In this document: positions 21,641-32,595 of the stretch, in pieces
How positions within the stretch are numbered: the first letter of the stretch is position 1
How the letters are laid out: every line of letters starts with the position of its first letter
From: Eutrigla gurnardus
Taxonomy: Eukaryota > Chordata > Actinopteri > Perciformes > Triglidae
Direction: 5' to 3'
Assembly (NCBI GenBank): GCA_963514095.1
Contig: OY741268.1
Location: 2,642,001-2,706,000, forward strand
Length of the DNA: 64,000 bases
The notes under the pieces: generated by a model
The model's database searches: none
What the model was told of the DNA's origin: nothing
The model's input: only the letters and a program-made list of their open reading frames with translations
Translations under genes and position numbers: made by a program

Positions 21641-22619
21641 TTGACATGTGATCCGTCTTTCACAATGGCCTATCCATTTCTGAATGACGTGATCGACGAT
21701 GAGGCGCTTATCCTCAGGAGGGCTTTCCGTCGTGAGAGAGTGTTCCGGGACAGGTTTGATCCACTGGCCTTACCTGACGAAGTCCTATATGAGCGTTATC
21801 GCTATCATAACAGAGACGGATAACACATTATTTTGTGCTACAGCATTCCCTAATGTCATCGGTGCGCTGGACTGCACACATGTGCGCTTCAAACGGCCCT
21901 CAGGGGAACATGAGGGGGATTTAGTGAACAGAAAATCCTTCCATAGCATCAATGTTCAGGTGAGAAAGACTTATGGATAGCCTACTGTCAACTACATAAA
22001 TTAATTCTGATTATATGTATATATCATATGATTAACAGGCATTATAATGTATGGTTTCAGGTTATCTGTGATGCTGACAACATAATTTCTAATATAGAGG
22101 CAAAGTGGCCCGGCTCGGTCCACGACTCTCGAATCTTTCGGGCCAGTAATGTCTACCAGAGATTATCACAAGGTAAGAGATAAATTCTTTGTTCTTTGGG
22201 TTTTATTGAAAACAACCTTGAAAACATCATTGTCAAAAGGTATACAATGCTATAGTTTTAACGATTACATTTTATATTCACAGGTGAAATATCTGGTGTG
22301 TTGCTGGGAGACTAGGGCTATGCATGCCAGACGTTCTTACTTACTCCCCTTGCGGACCCACAGACAGCAGAACAGCAGGCCTATAACACGGGCCCGAATT
22401 GAAATGACATTCGGCCTCTTGAAGTCCCGTTTGCAGTGCCTCCACCACCTCAGGGTCACACTAGACAGGGCATGTGACATAATGGTTGCCTGCACCGTTC
22501 TGCACAACATTGCCTGTCTCAGGAAGGAAAGGGCCCCCACAGTGCAAGCAGAAGTGGACTGGGACAACGCTGGACTGCATGATGATGACATCAATGGGAG
22601 GCTGGTCAGGGAACATTAG
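21641..22619 (+). pseudogene. Harbinger transposase (HARBI1-like), three exons, broken
   Basis: Exon 1 encodes an N-terminus (FLNDVIDDEALILRRAFRRE) and, after a frame-shifting internal deletion near 21823, the first catalytic Asp block GALDCTHVRFK. A gt-ag intron (21960-22060) leads to exon 2 with WPGSVHDSRIFRA (second Asp). A second intron (22173-22283) leads to exon 3. There GEISGVLLGD is followed by TAG (22313-22315), and a further frameshift precedes RARIEMTFGLLKSR with the catalytic Glu. About 100 residues of the conserved middle are missing compared with the open copy at 45708-46751. It is therefore inactive, but the exon structure is legible. Confidence 0.85.
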
Positions 22620-22833
22620 AAATTATTTTGGTTGATTTTGTTTGTGGATAATGCCCATTCTTTTGGCCATTTGATTTTCCCTTTGAACACTGAAATAAAT
22701 ACACAGGACAACTTACAATTGTGTTTGCTTTTTCTGTAGTCAATCACCCAGCTTGGGAGAGAGAGATAAGAGAGAGAGAAAAAAAAAGTGATTAGTACAT
22801 TGTGATACAGTCATGCTTAAAGTGTGCTCTGAA

Positions 22834-24255
22834 CTACCTTACTTCTCTTTCTAGTTTAAGGATTTCAAGATCCAGTTTCCGTAGTGTCCTCCTTTTTATT
22901 TCAATGTCCAGATCGACTTCCTGTAGCTTTCGTCTTTGTACATTGATTTTGAGATCTGCCAGCTCTATCTGCCTTTTCAGGTGAGTAGCATAAAGCTGCC
23001 TGACAGTGTGTGAATTCTGTAAAACATCCATCAATTTTCAAAGCAGGAATTAGCATAGAACAAATTGTGCATAATTTGGTTTTTCCCTTAGTCAATACTC
23101 ACAATGTTGGCAGACTGGCTCTCATGATGTACATCTTCTGGGTCCTGTTAGAAATACCCCCCCCATGACCACCACATCACTGATACCTTGGTTTTTATGG
23201 ACTAAATTAGTATTCCCACAAGATTGACATGATACCTCAAGCCTTCTGGAGTCCACCGACAGGGTCTCCTCATCATCTGCTGCAGCAGAAGTGCCTTCCC
23301 CCTGCCACACACACATAAATTATAACTGGAAGGCTATTTAGAGAATATGCCAAGCCTATGCTTTTGGTGAATAATACTCACTGGATTATCATCTGGTGGC
23401 TCCAGCAGGGTGACAGTGTGGCCAGACACTGCAAGGTAAGCCAGTTTGTACAGTTCACAAACCCTATTAAATGGTCGATTGTGTTCCATGTACACACACA
23501 GTGTAATAATGTACCCTGTATGAAGGAGGCAGTTGCTGAAGGTGGGACAGAGTCTGTGGCTGTCCCCCCTATGATCCCTTCCATCACAGGCCTCCCTCGG
23601 TTAAGGTCTAGGGCGAGCTCCGCAGCTGGCGTTAGGTCCGTGGTTGGTGGGCCACCCCCCGTACCCGATAAAGGGCCGCTAAAAATCAATACACAGTAAA
23701 ATATGTAAGCAGACAGCTTCTAACTAATTTCTGTAACTCATGTGTACATTGGTATAAAAATCATTGCACTTACCACCCTGCAAAATGTTCTTGTATTTGA
23801 CCTTCACTTGGTGCCAAGTCCTCTTTGGTCCAGTCATGTTTGTTCTGAATATGTGCAGAGAGCGAGATATTTGAGCACATGGATGTCGTGTACATTGTGG
23901 ATGTGTTTACAATTAGCCTGGCAAATTTACAGTAACATTAACTTCGAGTGATCATTTTCAACATGTTCACATGTTAATTTGTAAAAATGAGTGCCACTTA
24001 CGCATTCAGTCAGTCCGCTATTGCCTGCCAGCCCTTTTCTCGTTCTTTAATAATAGCGGCCGTGTTTCCTTTTTTGCATATCATACCCTTCACTTCTTCA
24101 TAAGTTTCCATTATAAGCTTCTGCTCCGCGGCAGAGAAGAAAGCCGCAAGCGTCTTTTCCATGTCTGCATCAGTGAATCTGTGCTCGACCTCGCGGTCTT
24201 CCTTTGAAATCCGTGAACGCGCACTCAACAGAATTACTTGCAACTGGCTTGACAT
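22834..24255 (-). pseudogene. Harbinger Myb/SANT-like accessory gene, broken
   Basis: This multi-exon gene is read from 24255 downward. Exon 1 gives FSAAEQKLIMETYEEVKGMI and KEREKGWQAIAD, a Myb/SANT-like helix set, then a TGA replaces the expected Arg codon just before the gtaagt donor (about 24003). Exon 2 near 23845-23776 reads MTGPKRTWHQVKVKYKNILQ. Exon 3 (about 23689-23525) reads LTPAAELALDLNRGRPVMEG. Further pieces at 23316 and 23034-22834 end in a Lys/Glu-rich coiled coil (RQIELADLKINVQRRKL). In active Harbingers this protein binds the transposase and the terminal repeats and helps nuclear import. The early stop disables it here. Confidence 0.78.
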
Positions 24256-24537
24256 AGACGTCGCTTCTCATCCTGGCTTGGCATACGTGCAACTAATTAA
24301 GCCAGGATGATCAGACCAGACTAGTTCAAGGCTGGCTTTTTCATTTATCCCGGATGTCTTAATTCTGCCTTCGTGCAATAGCCCCCCGGTGTGCCTCGCT
24401 GCACTTGTGAAAGTGGGTCAACTCCGCCTCCGCCACTCTCCAGCACTGCGGGTGAAAACAGGGGAGACAGGCAGAAAAACAAAGTGCACAACAAAACATA
24501 ACCAAAGAATAAATCAAACACAACCCAGGCCATAACA

Positions 24538-25097
24538 GTACCTCCCCCCTAACGGACGCCACCTGGCGTCCTACCAGGCTTCCTTGGAATCTCCTATAAA
24601 AATCGGACAACAATTGAGGGTCTAGTATCAAAGCCTTGGAGACCCAAGAGCACTCCTCGGGACCGTACCACTCCCAGTCGACGAGGTACTGATAACCACG
24701 GCCCCGCCTGCGGACATCCAAAATGCACTCCACGGTGTAAGCTGGGTGACCATCAATGAGACAGGGGGAGGAGGGGGGTCAGCCGGAGGGCGCAGGGGAC
24801 TGTCAACCATGGTTTTCAGGAGTGACACATGAAAAAATTGGGTGTACCTTGAGTGCTGTGGGGAGCTTTAGTCGGACGGCACTGGGATTGATGATGCGGT
24901 CGATGATGTATGGGCCGATGCATCTTCCGGGAGTCTGTCTGGAGAGGAAGGTCCCGTGACGACAACCAGACCTGCTGACCCACCCTGTATTCCGGGGCCG
25001 GTGTACGATGGCGGTCCGCTATCCGTCTGTGTACTGGCTGTTGTTTCTGTTGCAGGACTGATTGGTGATCAGCCGGTCGTAACAAAAGCGATACTAT
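24538..25097 (-). pseudogene. Gypsy element 1: integrase C-terminus and chromodomain
   Basis: The minus strand reads [20 protein letters not shown] and [15 protein letters not shown] (integrase C-terminal domain). A frameshift follows, and then the chromodomain [20 protein letters not shown] and CSWVSKALI, with the final stop just before the 3' LTR. A C-terminal chromodomain classes the element as a chromovirus of the Sushi group; it is thought to steer integration through histone contacts. The catalytic core of the integrase, which should lie upstream, is absent between here and 30809. Confidence 0.83.
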
Positions 25098-26094
25098 TAG
25101 ACAGGTGGTACCCTCTACAATGTAAATAAACAAATAAAAAAACGTCCAATGCCTGAAGAAATAATATTCGTTCGTCCCTACTAGACGAAGCCTGCCTCCC
25201 TAATAATGGAACTCAGGAGACCACGTAAGAACAATAACGACACGTCGCCATATCCCGTCCATTACGCGCGCTCGGCGCCTGTATTAAACACTCCCCCAAA
25301 ACAAGGTATTGCATACATATAATCCCCAATTCCCCAGCACTCGTGCAGTCCACCAAACAAATTAAACTGAGTCCACGTTGACGCAACCAAACCTGGCGCA
25401 ACAGAGTCCCAATCCCGGAGCTCTCGGGGGACCGCTGCCTCGGAATAATCCACTGTCCAGGAAACAAAAAAATATAATCCACAAAAGAAAATAGGCAAAA
25501 AGAAGATTGCAATCACGCGGCCGGGTATGCCTAACCCAAAAACCACAAAATGTTTGGAGCCAACGTGTAATCCGGGAATCCCAGCGGGATGCGCCCGCTT
25601 CTTGGTGGCGCACCGAAACAGGAGAACCAAAAGTAAATGAAAGAAAAATAAAGTTCATGTCATCACTCCCCAGACGTGATTTCGGCCTTTTACGCCAATC
25701 GAAGGAATGTTTTTATTTATTTATCAGTAGCTGCAGACAATGCTGGCGCCACGCTCACACACTCCAGCTACTCCCTAGATTCCGTTTTTTTGGTCGCCTC
25801 TGGCCCCCGGCGCACCCCTCCATAATAAAAGGTTTTTGGTGTGCCTTCACCGACGCAGGGGAAGACAGGAGCCTAACTTAAAATAACCACCATCATACCA
25901 CCTTTTCACAGAGGAAAATTAACACACATAACAGGAAATATATACATGCCTTTCTAAACACAATCCACGTATGCATTGCATTTACGTTTCCCCACTTTCA
26001 TGCCTATTTCCCGCTATGCTTTCTCTATGACCTCAATTTAATGTGCCGTGTCACAATTGTTTTGCACATATTTTTTTTCATTTTTATATAATAG
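25098..26094. other. No gene; LTR-like noncoding sequence
   Basis: On the minus strand, 25870-25500 contains aataaataaaaac, a GC-rich stretch and ctgtttcggtgcgccaccaa, which resembles the U5-to-primer-binding-site area of an LTR retrotransposon. No internal gene follows. It separates the integrase C-terminus from the hAT exons and may mark where the Gypsy integrase core was lost. Confidence 0.35.
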
Positions 26095-26686
26095 AAAGAG
26101 CAGCATCAGGGAGGAGAAAGTGGACCAGAGGCCAGCAGCAGGAATGAACAGGGAGGGTCTTCACAGCAGGTGAGGAGAAATTATAACCAAAGTCCTTAGA
26201 TCGTCTCTGTTAGCACTGGCTAAGAGAAAATATCGATAGCATAAAAGGGACTTTGAGGTTAAATTCTACAACAATTTCACCACTACTAGTGTATTCCTAA
26301 TTCTATTTCAAAATGTTGCTTTCCACATATTTTTTAATCTTTATTGCCACACTAGAAAGAACAGGGTGAGAGAGGAGACAGGGGACCAGAGTCCAGCAAG
26401 GATGATCATACAGGGTCACAGGTGAGAAGAGAATATAACTAGCTGAGAAAAAATATCGATAGCATAAAGTGACTTTGCGATTAATTTCCACTACTATTCC
26501 TAATTCTATTTATAAATGTTGCTTTGCACATTTATTATCTTTATCATTGCAGGAGAAATTGTAGGAGAAATTATAACTGGCTAAGGAAATGTCTATAGGA
26601 TAAGAGTGACTCTTAGATTAGCATTTCCACAGCTATTTCAGAATTTATTTATACTCTAAAATGTTATTGTCTGTGTTGCAATAGGT
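26095..26686 (+). repeat. Duplicated micro-exon-like units upstream of hAT transposase
   Basis: Two short blocks are bounded by ag and gt like exons: 26095-26169 (aaagagcagcatcagggagg...cagcag|gtgagg) and 26356-26421 (aaagaacagggtgagagagg...cacag|gtgaga). Each is followed by similar intron-like sequence containing aaatatcgatagcataaa and cctaattctatttc/tataaatgtt. A third weaker repeat begins near 26553. They look like tandem duplicates of one exon plus intron, about 250 bp per unit, in the 5' part of the hAT gene. Confidence 0.65.
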
Positions 26687-26842
26687 AGCACAGGGAGAAG
26701 GTCCCCCTGGAAGACGAGATGATGCATCTCAAGGGGTTAGCACAGGGAGAAGGTCCCCCTGGAAGACGAGATGATGCATCTCAAGGGGTTAGCACAGGGA
26801 GAAGGTCCCCCTGGAAGACGAGATGATGCATCTCAAGGGGTT
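26687..26842 (+). repeat. 52-bp repeat, three identical copies
   Basis: Unit agcacagggagaaggtcccc followed by ctggaagacgagatgatgca and tctcaaggggtt. The three copies appear identical, implying very recent expansion or strong homogenisation. They directly precede the start of the hAT transposase frame at 26864. Confidence 0.95.
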
Positions 26843-26863
26843 ATCCCTTAATAAATTTGAAAT

Positions 26864-29800
26864 TTGAATGTGTCAGGGGAGAGACCAGGCTGCAGCATTG
26901 ACAGTCAGGGAGAGGCTTCAGACAGAGATACAGCAGAGGATGGATCTTCTGTGGCCACTTTAAATCCCCATCAGCCAGATCCTAAGACCATTGTGACTCA
27001 GAAGTTGGCAGATAAAACTCTAAGATTTCAGAGACAATGGTATCAGGACTTCCCTTGGCTTCATTTCATCCCAGGTGTTGAAGGAGCATTGTGCTTTTAC
27101 TGTTGCAAAGCATTTGAAAAGAAAACATCACAGCTTGCAAAAAACACAGAGGATACATTCATTTCCACTGGTTTTAAAAACTGGAAGAAGGGCCGTGAAA
27201 GGTTTGCATTACATGCTCGATCAGAATGTCACAAAATAGCCGTAACAACGCAAATCTATGAGACTAGATCAGTGGATGTGCAACTGTCTAATGTACGGGC
27301 ATCACAGCAAGAGGAGGCACGAACCTGTCTGTTAAAAATAGTCTGTGCTGTGCAGTTCTTGGCAAGGCAGGGTCTAGCTCTAAGAGGGCGTGATGACAGT
27401 GAAGGAAATTTTGCACAGCTATTGAAGTACAAATCTGAGGATGACCCTGATCTAAGGAAATGGTTGGGTTCCCGAATTGACTATACATGTCCCCAAGTTC
27501 AAAACGAGATCCTTAATATATTGAGCCACTCAATAATTCGTGAAATTGCAGATAACATCAGGTCACTTCCGCAACTGCAGTTTTCTGTGATTATGGATGG
27601 AACACAAGACGTGTCAGGAAAGGAGCAGGGGGCAGTATGTTTGAGATACGTTGATCATGATCTGATAGTTCATGAAGAATTTGTTGGCTTGTATGAAGTG
27701 TCTGTGACCACAGGAGAAAACCTTGCAAAGGTTATTATGGATGTACTGCTCCGTCTGAATTTGTCAATCACTGGGTTGAGAGGGCAAGCCTATGATGGTG
27801 CTGCAAACATGGCAGGGCAATATTCAGGAGCACAGGCCATTATCAGGAAGCATCAACCTCTGGCTCCTTATGTACATTGCGGTGCCCATTGTGTGAACCT
27901 AATCACACAACATGCCTGTGTAGCCCAGGCTTCATAAGCTGTAGAAAAAATTAAAAGAAAAAGAGTAAAAGTCAGTTTACTGACGTCACGGGCCAATCGC
28001 GTCGCAGTTGCGCACAGCACTCTGGGAGATAGTTAGACCGGGAGGAGAAGCTCGCACTGTCCGGCTGCATGAGGAACGCTCTGCCTAAAAAAATGATCCG
28101 AAAGTGGTTAAAACAGAGTGAAATGGTCAGAATCCACCGCGAGTTGAACCCACAGAGTTCACGGTTGATGATACAAGCTCGGCGGTCAGGTTTTTTGCAA
28201 GGATGCGATTCGGTGACACTCGGTGTTGAAAGAGAGGACATCAGCGACACCAGTAGTCGACGATAGAGAGAGGATACCAGCACTGGATAGCCACCAGGCA
28301 GCTTCCAGACACCTGTTGGATCAACGGATCCAGAGAACTAGATGGCGAGCCGGAACCAGAGGAGTGCAGGACTGCTGAACTTACCTCCCAAACCTGCGGT
28401 GTGGTAGTACAGTGAGATACACAAAGATTAAAGGGCCCCAACGAAACAAAAAACACTGAGCTCATAGCAAAAGAAAGAAAAGACAATACAGACTGAACAC
28501 AACACTATTTTTTATTTTATTTTATTTCGCGCGCAGTTTATTATTTTTCATATTGTATTAAAAATTGTTGTCATATTGTTCTTATTGTTGATGACAATAC
28601 ATTTTGAAAACTAAACCTTGTGTGAGTGTGTTCAATGTTGGTGTTCCACCCTGAGCTCCATGAGCGTTACCTTAGACTTCTGATAACTAGTCCAAACTGT
28701 GAACTGAAACTGAAACCAAACATTAGCACATGTAACTTCATTAGGCAAACAGGGGTTACACCTGCACAGCCTCTTCTGTTGTTCGTGACTCTTTGCGGTG
28801 GGCTCATGAATTGGGAGTTCTGTTTGGCCAGTCAATGAAAATGAAGTCCATTTTTCAGGATATTGCAAAAGCAGAGAGAGGGCCAGCCCAGTCTATCAGG
28901 CCCTTGTGTCCCACAAGGTGGACTTTACGTACAGGTGCCATTCGTTCACTACTCAACCAGTATCAGCCTGTATTGCTTGCTTTAGAGGAAATGGCATCTG
29001 GTAAGTCAGATTCAGCCAGCAGGGCAAATGGCTTGCTTGAAAGATTGCAAAAGGGCAATGTAGTTCTTGGTCTTCTGCTTGCCTTGGAGGTTACAGAGGA
29101 ATTGGAGTGCCTCAATAACTCTCTTCAGAGTCCTACACAGACAGTTGATGGTATGCTTGCTGCTGTCACTTGCGTCAAAGAGAGCATAGCTGAAAAAAGA
29201 ACACCTGAGAAATTTCAAAGTCTCTACAACAAGGCATCACAAATGTGTGAAAAACTCAACCTGTCTCCATTTGAAATGCCTCGGGTCCGAAACCCTCCCA
29301 AACGCCTGGCTGGCGTGTCTGCTGCCCATGTACCTCGCTCCTCAGTTGACTACTTCAGAACAGAATTTTTCAAGGTTCTGGACACTGTGAGTATGCAATT
29401 CACAGAACGTTTTGAAAATGCAGGGCTGCTTATGATCAGGAAACTTGAAAAAGTACTCTTAACAGGAGTGACAGATGATGATGTTTTGCTGCAATATCCA
29501 GAAGTGTATAGACCTTCTCTTCAAGTGCAATTAGCAATGTTCAAGTCGAAGTATGACTTTCAGTCAAGCAGTGAAGTTGCTACCATTCTGCAAGGAATAT
29601 TGCCAGAAGTCAGGGGTCTCTTTGAACAAGTAGAAATACTTGTGCGTTTGCTTCTTACTGTGCCTGCCTCCTCCGCTGAGGCTGAAAGAAGCTTCAGTGG
29701 TCTTCGGAGGTTAAAAACCTGGCTCCGAAGTACAATGACACAGTCTCAGCTCAACAGTGTTGCTGTGTGTCATATCCACAAAGAAAAACTAGACAAACTA

Positions 29801-29875
29801 AATAGGAGACAAATTGCTCAGCAATTCATTGCGGCTAATGAGAGGCGCAGAATCACGTTTGGGTGCTTCACTTAG
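26864..29875 (+). pseudogene. TTF-finger hAT transposase (ZMYM1-like), split by an insertion
   Basis: The first open piece (26864-27937, 357 residues) contains the TTF-type zinc finger FPWLHFIPGVEGALCFYCCK. The catalytic blocks are FSVIMDGTQDVSGKEQ (first Asp) and GQAYDGAANMAGQYSGAQA (second Asp), followed by HCGAHCVNLI. The second piece (28793-29875) contains LCPTRWTLRTGAI and the dimerisation block SSAEAERSFSGLRRLKTWLR with the catalytic Glu. The reading is cut after HACVAQAS and resumes at VVRDSLRWAHELG; 836 bp of unrelated sequence lie between. Both halves are otherwise open, so the transposase was disabled by one insertion. Confidence 0.9.
27936..28771. other. Unidentified insertion in the hAT transposase
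   Basis: It begins taagctgtagaaaa and ends near ggttacacctgcacagcct. It contains a GC-rich block with a CRE/ATF-like tgacgtcac (27979-27987) and gggccaatc (a CCAAT box), then an AT-rich tail. No protein domain is evident. The borders are deduced from where the transposase frame stops and resumes. Clear terminal repeats were not found, and only cttc is shared at the two junctions. It is not a simple intron, because an in-frame taa precedes the only plausible donor. Confidence 0.5.
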
Positions 29876-30030
29876 GTGAGATCAATGTACTGCTACATAT
29901 ACTGTATGTTGTAGTGACTAGACCATGACTGACAAGTGATACCACCATGTCTGGGGGCACCCAGTATTGCTTTCATGGAAAATGGAATGCACCTTGCAGT
30001 CCATGCTAAGTTCAAAAATATGTTCTGTGA

Positions 30031-30320
30031 GTATTGGAACTGTCAGGGGAATACCAATGTTTGAATGTAGATTGTAAACTGATGAAATAAATGAATAACA
30101 AATGTGGCCAGACGTCACCTAAGGCCAAAAGAAGGGAGGGGCCTAAAGGGAAAAGCCCACTTTATCATAACCAAAGAAGGAGGATCCAGGGGCGTGGAAA
30201 CCCCCTTGACAAAAAGTATATAAGCTGGGTGCTCAGTGAGAGAAGTTAATTATTCTGTTGTGTGAAATAAATACTTTGGCCTGAAGACCAGCTGTTCCAT
30301 CCTTGTTTTAAGACTAAAAC
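30031..30320 (+). mobile_element. Probable solo LTR in the hAT 3' region
   Basis: The segment has a TATA-like box (gtatataagc at 30218-30227), an aataaat polyadenylation signal at about 30267, a gt-rich end, and closes with ctaaaaca. The hexamer gtgagt lies at both borders (30026-30031 and 30321-30326). The terminal TG is not clean, so the exact left edge is uncertain. Confidence 0.5.
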
Positions 30321-30808
30321 AGTGAGTGTATCTTCTAGTTATAGTTTCAGTTTCAGATCTGTTTATTGTTGTGTCACTTTCACTTGTCACTTCTTGCCAT
30401 TAAATTAAATTATGTGGCTTATTACCCTGTTACCCTGTCACTTCCATTTCATTTTGGTGCTGATAATTTGAAACGGGAATATTTTACAGAAATCTTCGTA
30501 TTCAGTGTTGCACTTGAGCAATTAAGTGGCACTTAATTATCTGGCTACTTACCCTGTAGATGTTCGAGAGTCATTCTGTGTCAACTCAACCAGAGTTGGC
30601 AGCTTTAGATTTTAGATTTTGATAGTATATAATTCTAAAGAACTAATGTCGGTCCACTGGTGCTGTGTTTGTGGTTATGTGGTTCTTTAGCCACTAAGGA
30701 GAGGTGCAATTGAATTGAATTGAATTGAATGCGAGAGGATGATAAATCACTCAATAGACCTCTGAACAATTTGTCCCCCTCACTTCTGAAATGATGGCTA
30801 CGCCCCTG

Positions 30809-32025
30809 CTGCGGGCACAGACAGAGCAAGCTGCGACGAACTCCCTGGTGTCCGCTGCCATCGAAGGCCACCAGAAACGCCGTCGGATGAGAGAGAGGGT
30901 CCGGTGAACACCTGGGTGACAGGCCAACTTGGACGAGTGTCCCCACTGCAGGACCAGAGCTCTAGTAGATGGTGGGACGAACAGCCGCTCGGGAGGGCAT
31001 CCGTCTGGGGCTGGATGAACCTGGAGGGCTTCCTGAACCACTCGGTCAACCTCCCACCTTACCACTCCCACCACACAGGAGGGCAATTGGATTGTCTCTG
31101 TCACAGGCTTTTCTTCTGCAGGTGCGAACTGGCGTGAGAGGGCATCGGGCTTAAGGGTCTTTGGGCCTGGTCGATAGGTGAGTGTGAAGTTGAATCTCCC
31201 CAGGAAGAGTGCCCACCGAGCCTGACGGGAGTTCAGCCTGCGAGCAGAACGCAGGTAAGACAGGTTTTTGTGATCGGACCATACGATGAACGGGTGAACT
31301 GCTTCCTCCAACCAGTGCCGCCATTCCTGCAGTGCCAGGACCACTGGCAGCAGCTCTCGGTTCCCCACGTCATAGTTCCTTTCAGCGGGGGGCGAGACGA
31401 CGGGAGAAGAATGCGCATGGAGGTAGCTTTAGGTACGCAGGCAGGCGCTGGGAGAGGACGGCCTCCACCCCTAACTCAGAGGCATCCACCTCAACCACAT
31501 ACTTAAGGTCAGGATCTGGGTGAATCAACACAGGTGCATTAGTAAACATAATTTTCAGTTCATCAAAAGAATTCTGAGCAGCAGGGGACCATTCAAAAGC
31601 TTTCTTTACAGAAGTTAACTGGGTGAGAGGAGCGGCAAGGCGGCTATAGTTCCTAATGAACCTCCTGTAGTAATTGGCGAAGCCCAAGAATCTCTGCAGT
31701 TGTTTCCGTGTAGCAGGAGTGGGCCAATCCTCTACTGCTTTTACCTTGGTTGGGTCTGGTCTGACCTGCCCCTTCTCCACCACGTATCCTAAAAAAACGT
31801 GCTGTTGTGACATGAAATTCAAATTTTTCAGCTTGTACGAACAGTTCGTTTTCCATCAACCTTCTCAACACTTCTCTGACATGACTTACATGTTCATCAT
31901 ATGTGCGTGAAAAAATTACAACGTCATCCAGGTACACAAACACCACTCTGTTCAGTAGGTCTCTTAGAACATCATTGACAAGTGCCTGAAAGACGGCAGG
32001 GGCATTTGTCAGACCAAAGGGCATT
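30809..32025 (-). pseudogene. Gypsy element 1: RT end, RNase H and integrase zinc finger
   Basis: The minus strand opens with [13 protein letters not shown] and [12 protein letters not shown] (YxDD catalytic loop) at 32024-31900. A frameshift lies near 31805 and another near 31395. Then come [20 protein letters not shown] (thumb), [17 protein letters not shown] (RNase H start), [17 protein letters not shown], and [18 protein letters not shown] with CSVCARS (integrase HHCC finger), where the hAT cuts in. The 5' half of the RT is at 36154-36540, beyond a LINE. The two frameshifts plus two insertions make it non-functional. Confidence 0.9.
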
Positions 32026-32175
32026 TATTTATTTGTTTATTTCAGGCATGTACATTAAGTCATCATCACACATCTTGCTCACACAGTAAACATGAATACA
32101 CATGGCCGAAAGGGAAAGCGGGAGAAGCCGAGGCTTATCTAGTCCCGCCCCCATTACCCAGGGAGGAAAAGAAAG

Positions 32176-32300
32176 AAAAAAATAATAATAATAATAAAAT
32201 TAAAAATATATATATATAATAAAATTAAAAATAGAAAGTAAAAAAGAACAAAGAATAAAAAAATAAAAGAAATAAATAAATAAAAAATCAACATCATAGT
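32176..32300. repeat. A/T-rich low-complexity tract in the LINE 3' UTR
   Basis: Runs of aataataat, aaaaatatatatat and aaataaataaataaa between the conserved 3' tip and the rest of the 3' UTR. Confidence 0.8.
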
Positions 32301-32595
32301 CTTTTCTTGTCAATTGCATTTTAACATTTTCTTACACTTGTGACATTTGACATACTATGTTACAGCAGTAGTTGATACAGAGAGCTGAAGTCCAGTGCAT
32401 ACAGATTACGTGAGTGTCTGCACACGTGTCCATATTTGTTCATCACGAGTGAACAGCAGTCTCATCATGTAACAAAGTCTGGAGGGGGTCCAATCGGCAG
32501 AGAACAGAACAAAAAAACAAAAAAAAAGAAAGTCCAGTGTAGCTACTATTTGATGGGATGGTGTGGGAGCCCCTTTTTTTTTCTCTTTTAATTTA

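Larger units (their letters stand above)
21069..24385. mobile_element. PIF/Harbinger element 1 (two genes, decayed)
   Basis: The terminal inverted repeat GGGCTATTGCACGAA is at 21070-21084, with its complement TTCGTGCAATAGCCC at 24370-24384. Flanks are cag (66-68 of that line, 21066-21068) and ccg at 24386-24388, compatible with a mutated 3-bp CWG target site. Inside are a transposase on the plus strand and a Myb/SANT-like gene on the minus strand, arranged convergently. Both are damaged. It sits inside the 3' LTR of Gypsy element 1. Confidence 0.9.
20629..24537 (-). mobile_element. 3' LTR of Sushi-like Gypsy element 1, split by Harbinger
   Basis: On the minus strand it begins TGTTATGGCCTGGG (24537 downward) and ends CCTGGCCATAACA at 20629, tips that are themselves inverted. 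With the Harbinger at 21069-24385 removed it is about 590 bp. The same sequence is at 38124-38318, giving the two LTRs of one element. Polyadenylation signal: aataaac about 45 bp before the end. It contains an 81-bp tandem duplication. Confidence 0.88.
25870..30808 (+). mobile_element. TTF-hAT transposon (left end not identified)
   Basis: The right end is gatggctacgcccctg at 30793-30808, i.e. tip CAGGGGCGTAGC on the minus strand, a standard hAT terminus. It cuts the Gypsy integrase just after CSVCARS. The left tip could not be found; the start given here is only a guess upstream of the duplicated exon-like units. The element carries the transposase at 26864-29875, an insertion within it, and a probable LTR in its 3' region. 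Confidence 0.6.

Noticed and set aside
25500..25660. Retroviral primer-binding site (ggcgcaccgaaacagg)
   Set aside because: Resembles a Lys-type primer site, but no LTR pair or gag follows in either direction; kept only as an LTR-like segment.
26687..26842. Regular repeats that could suggest a CRISPR-like array
   Set aside because: Units are contiguous with no variable spacers and the context is eukaryotic; it is a tandem duplication.
27941..28763. Intron in the TTF-hAT transposase
   Set aside because: An in-frame taa precedes the only gt donor and no clean donor/acceptor pair restores the frame; an insertion explains it better.
30751..31523. Plus-strand frames over the Gypsy element 1 pol region
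   Set aside because: They are shadows of the minus-strand RNase H/integrase frame.
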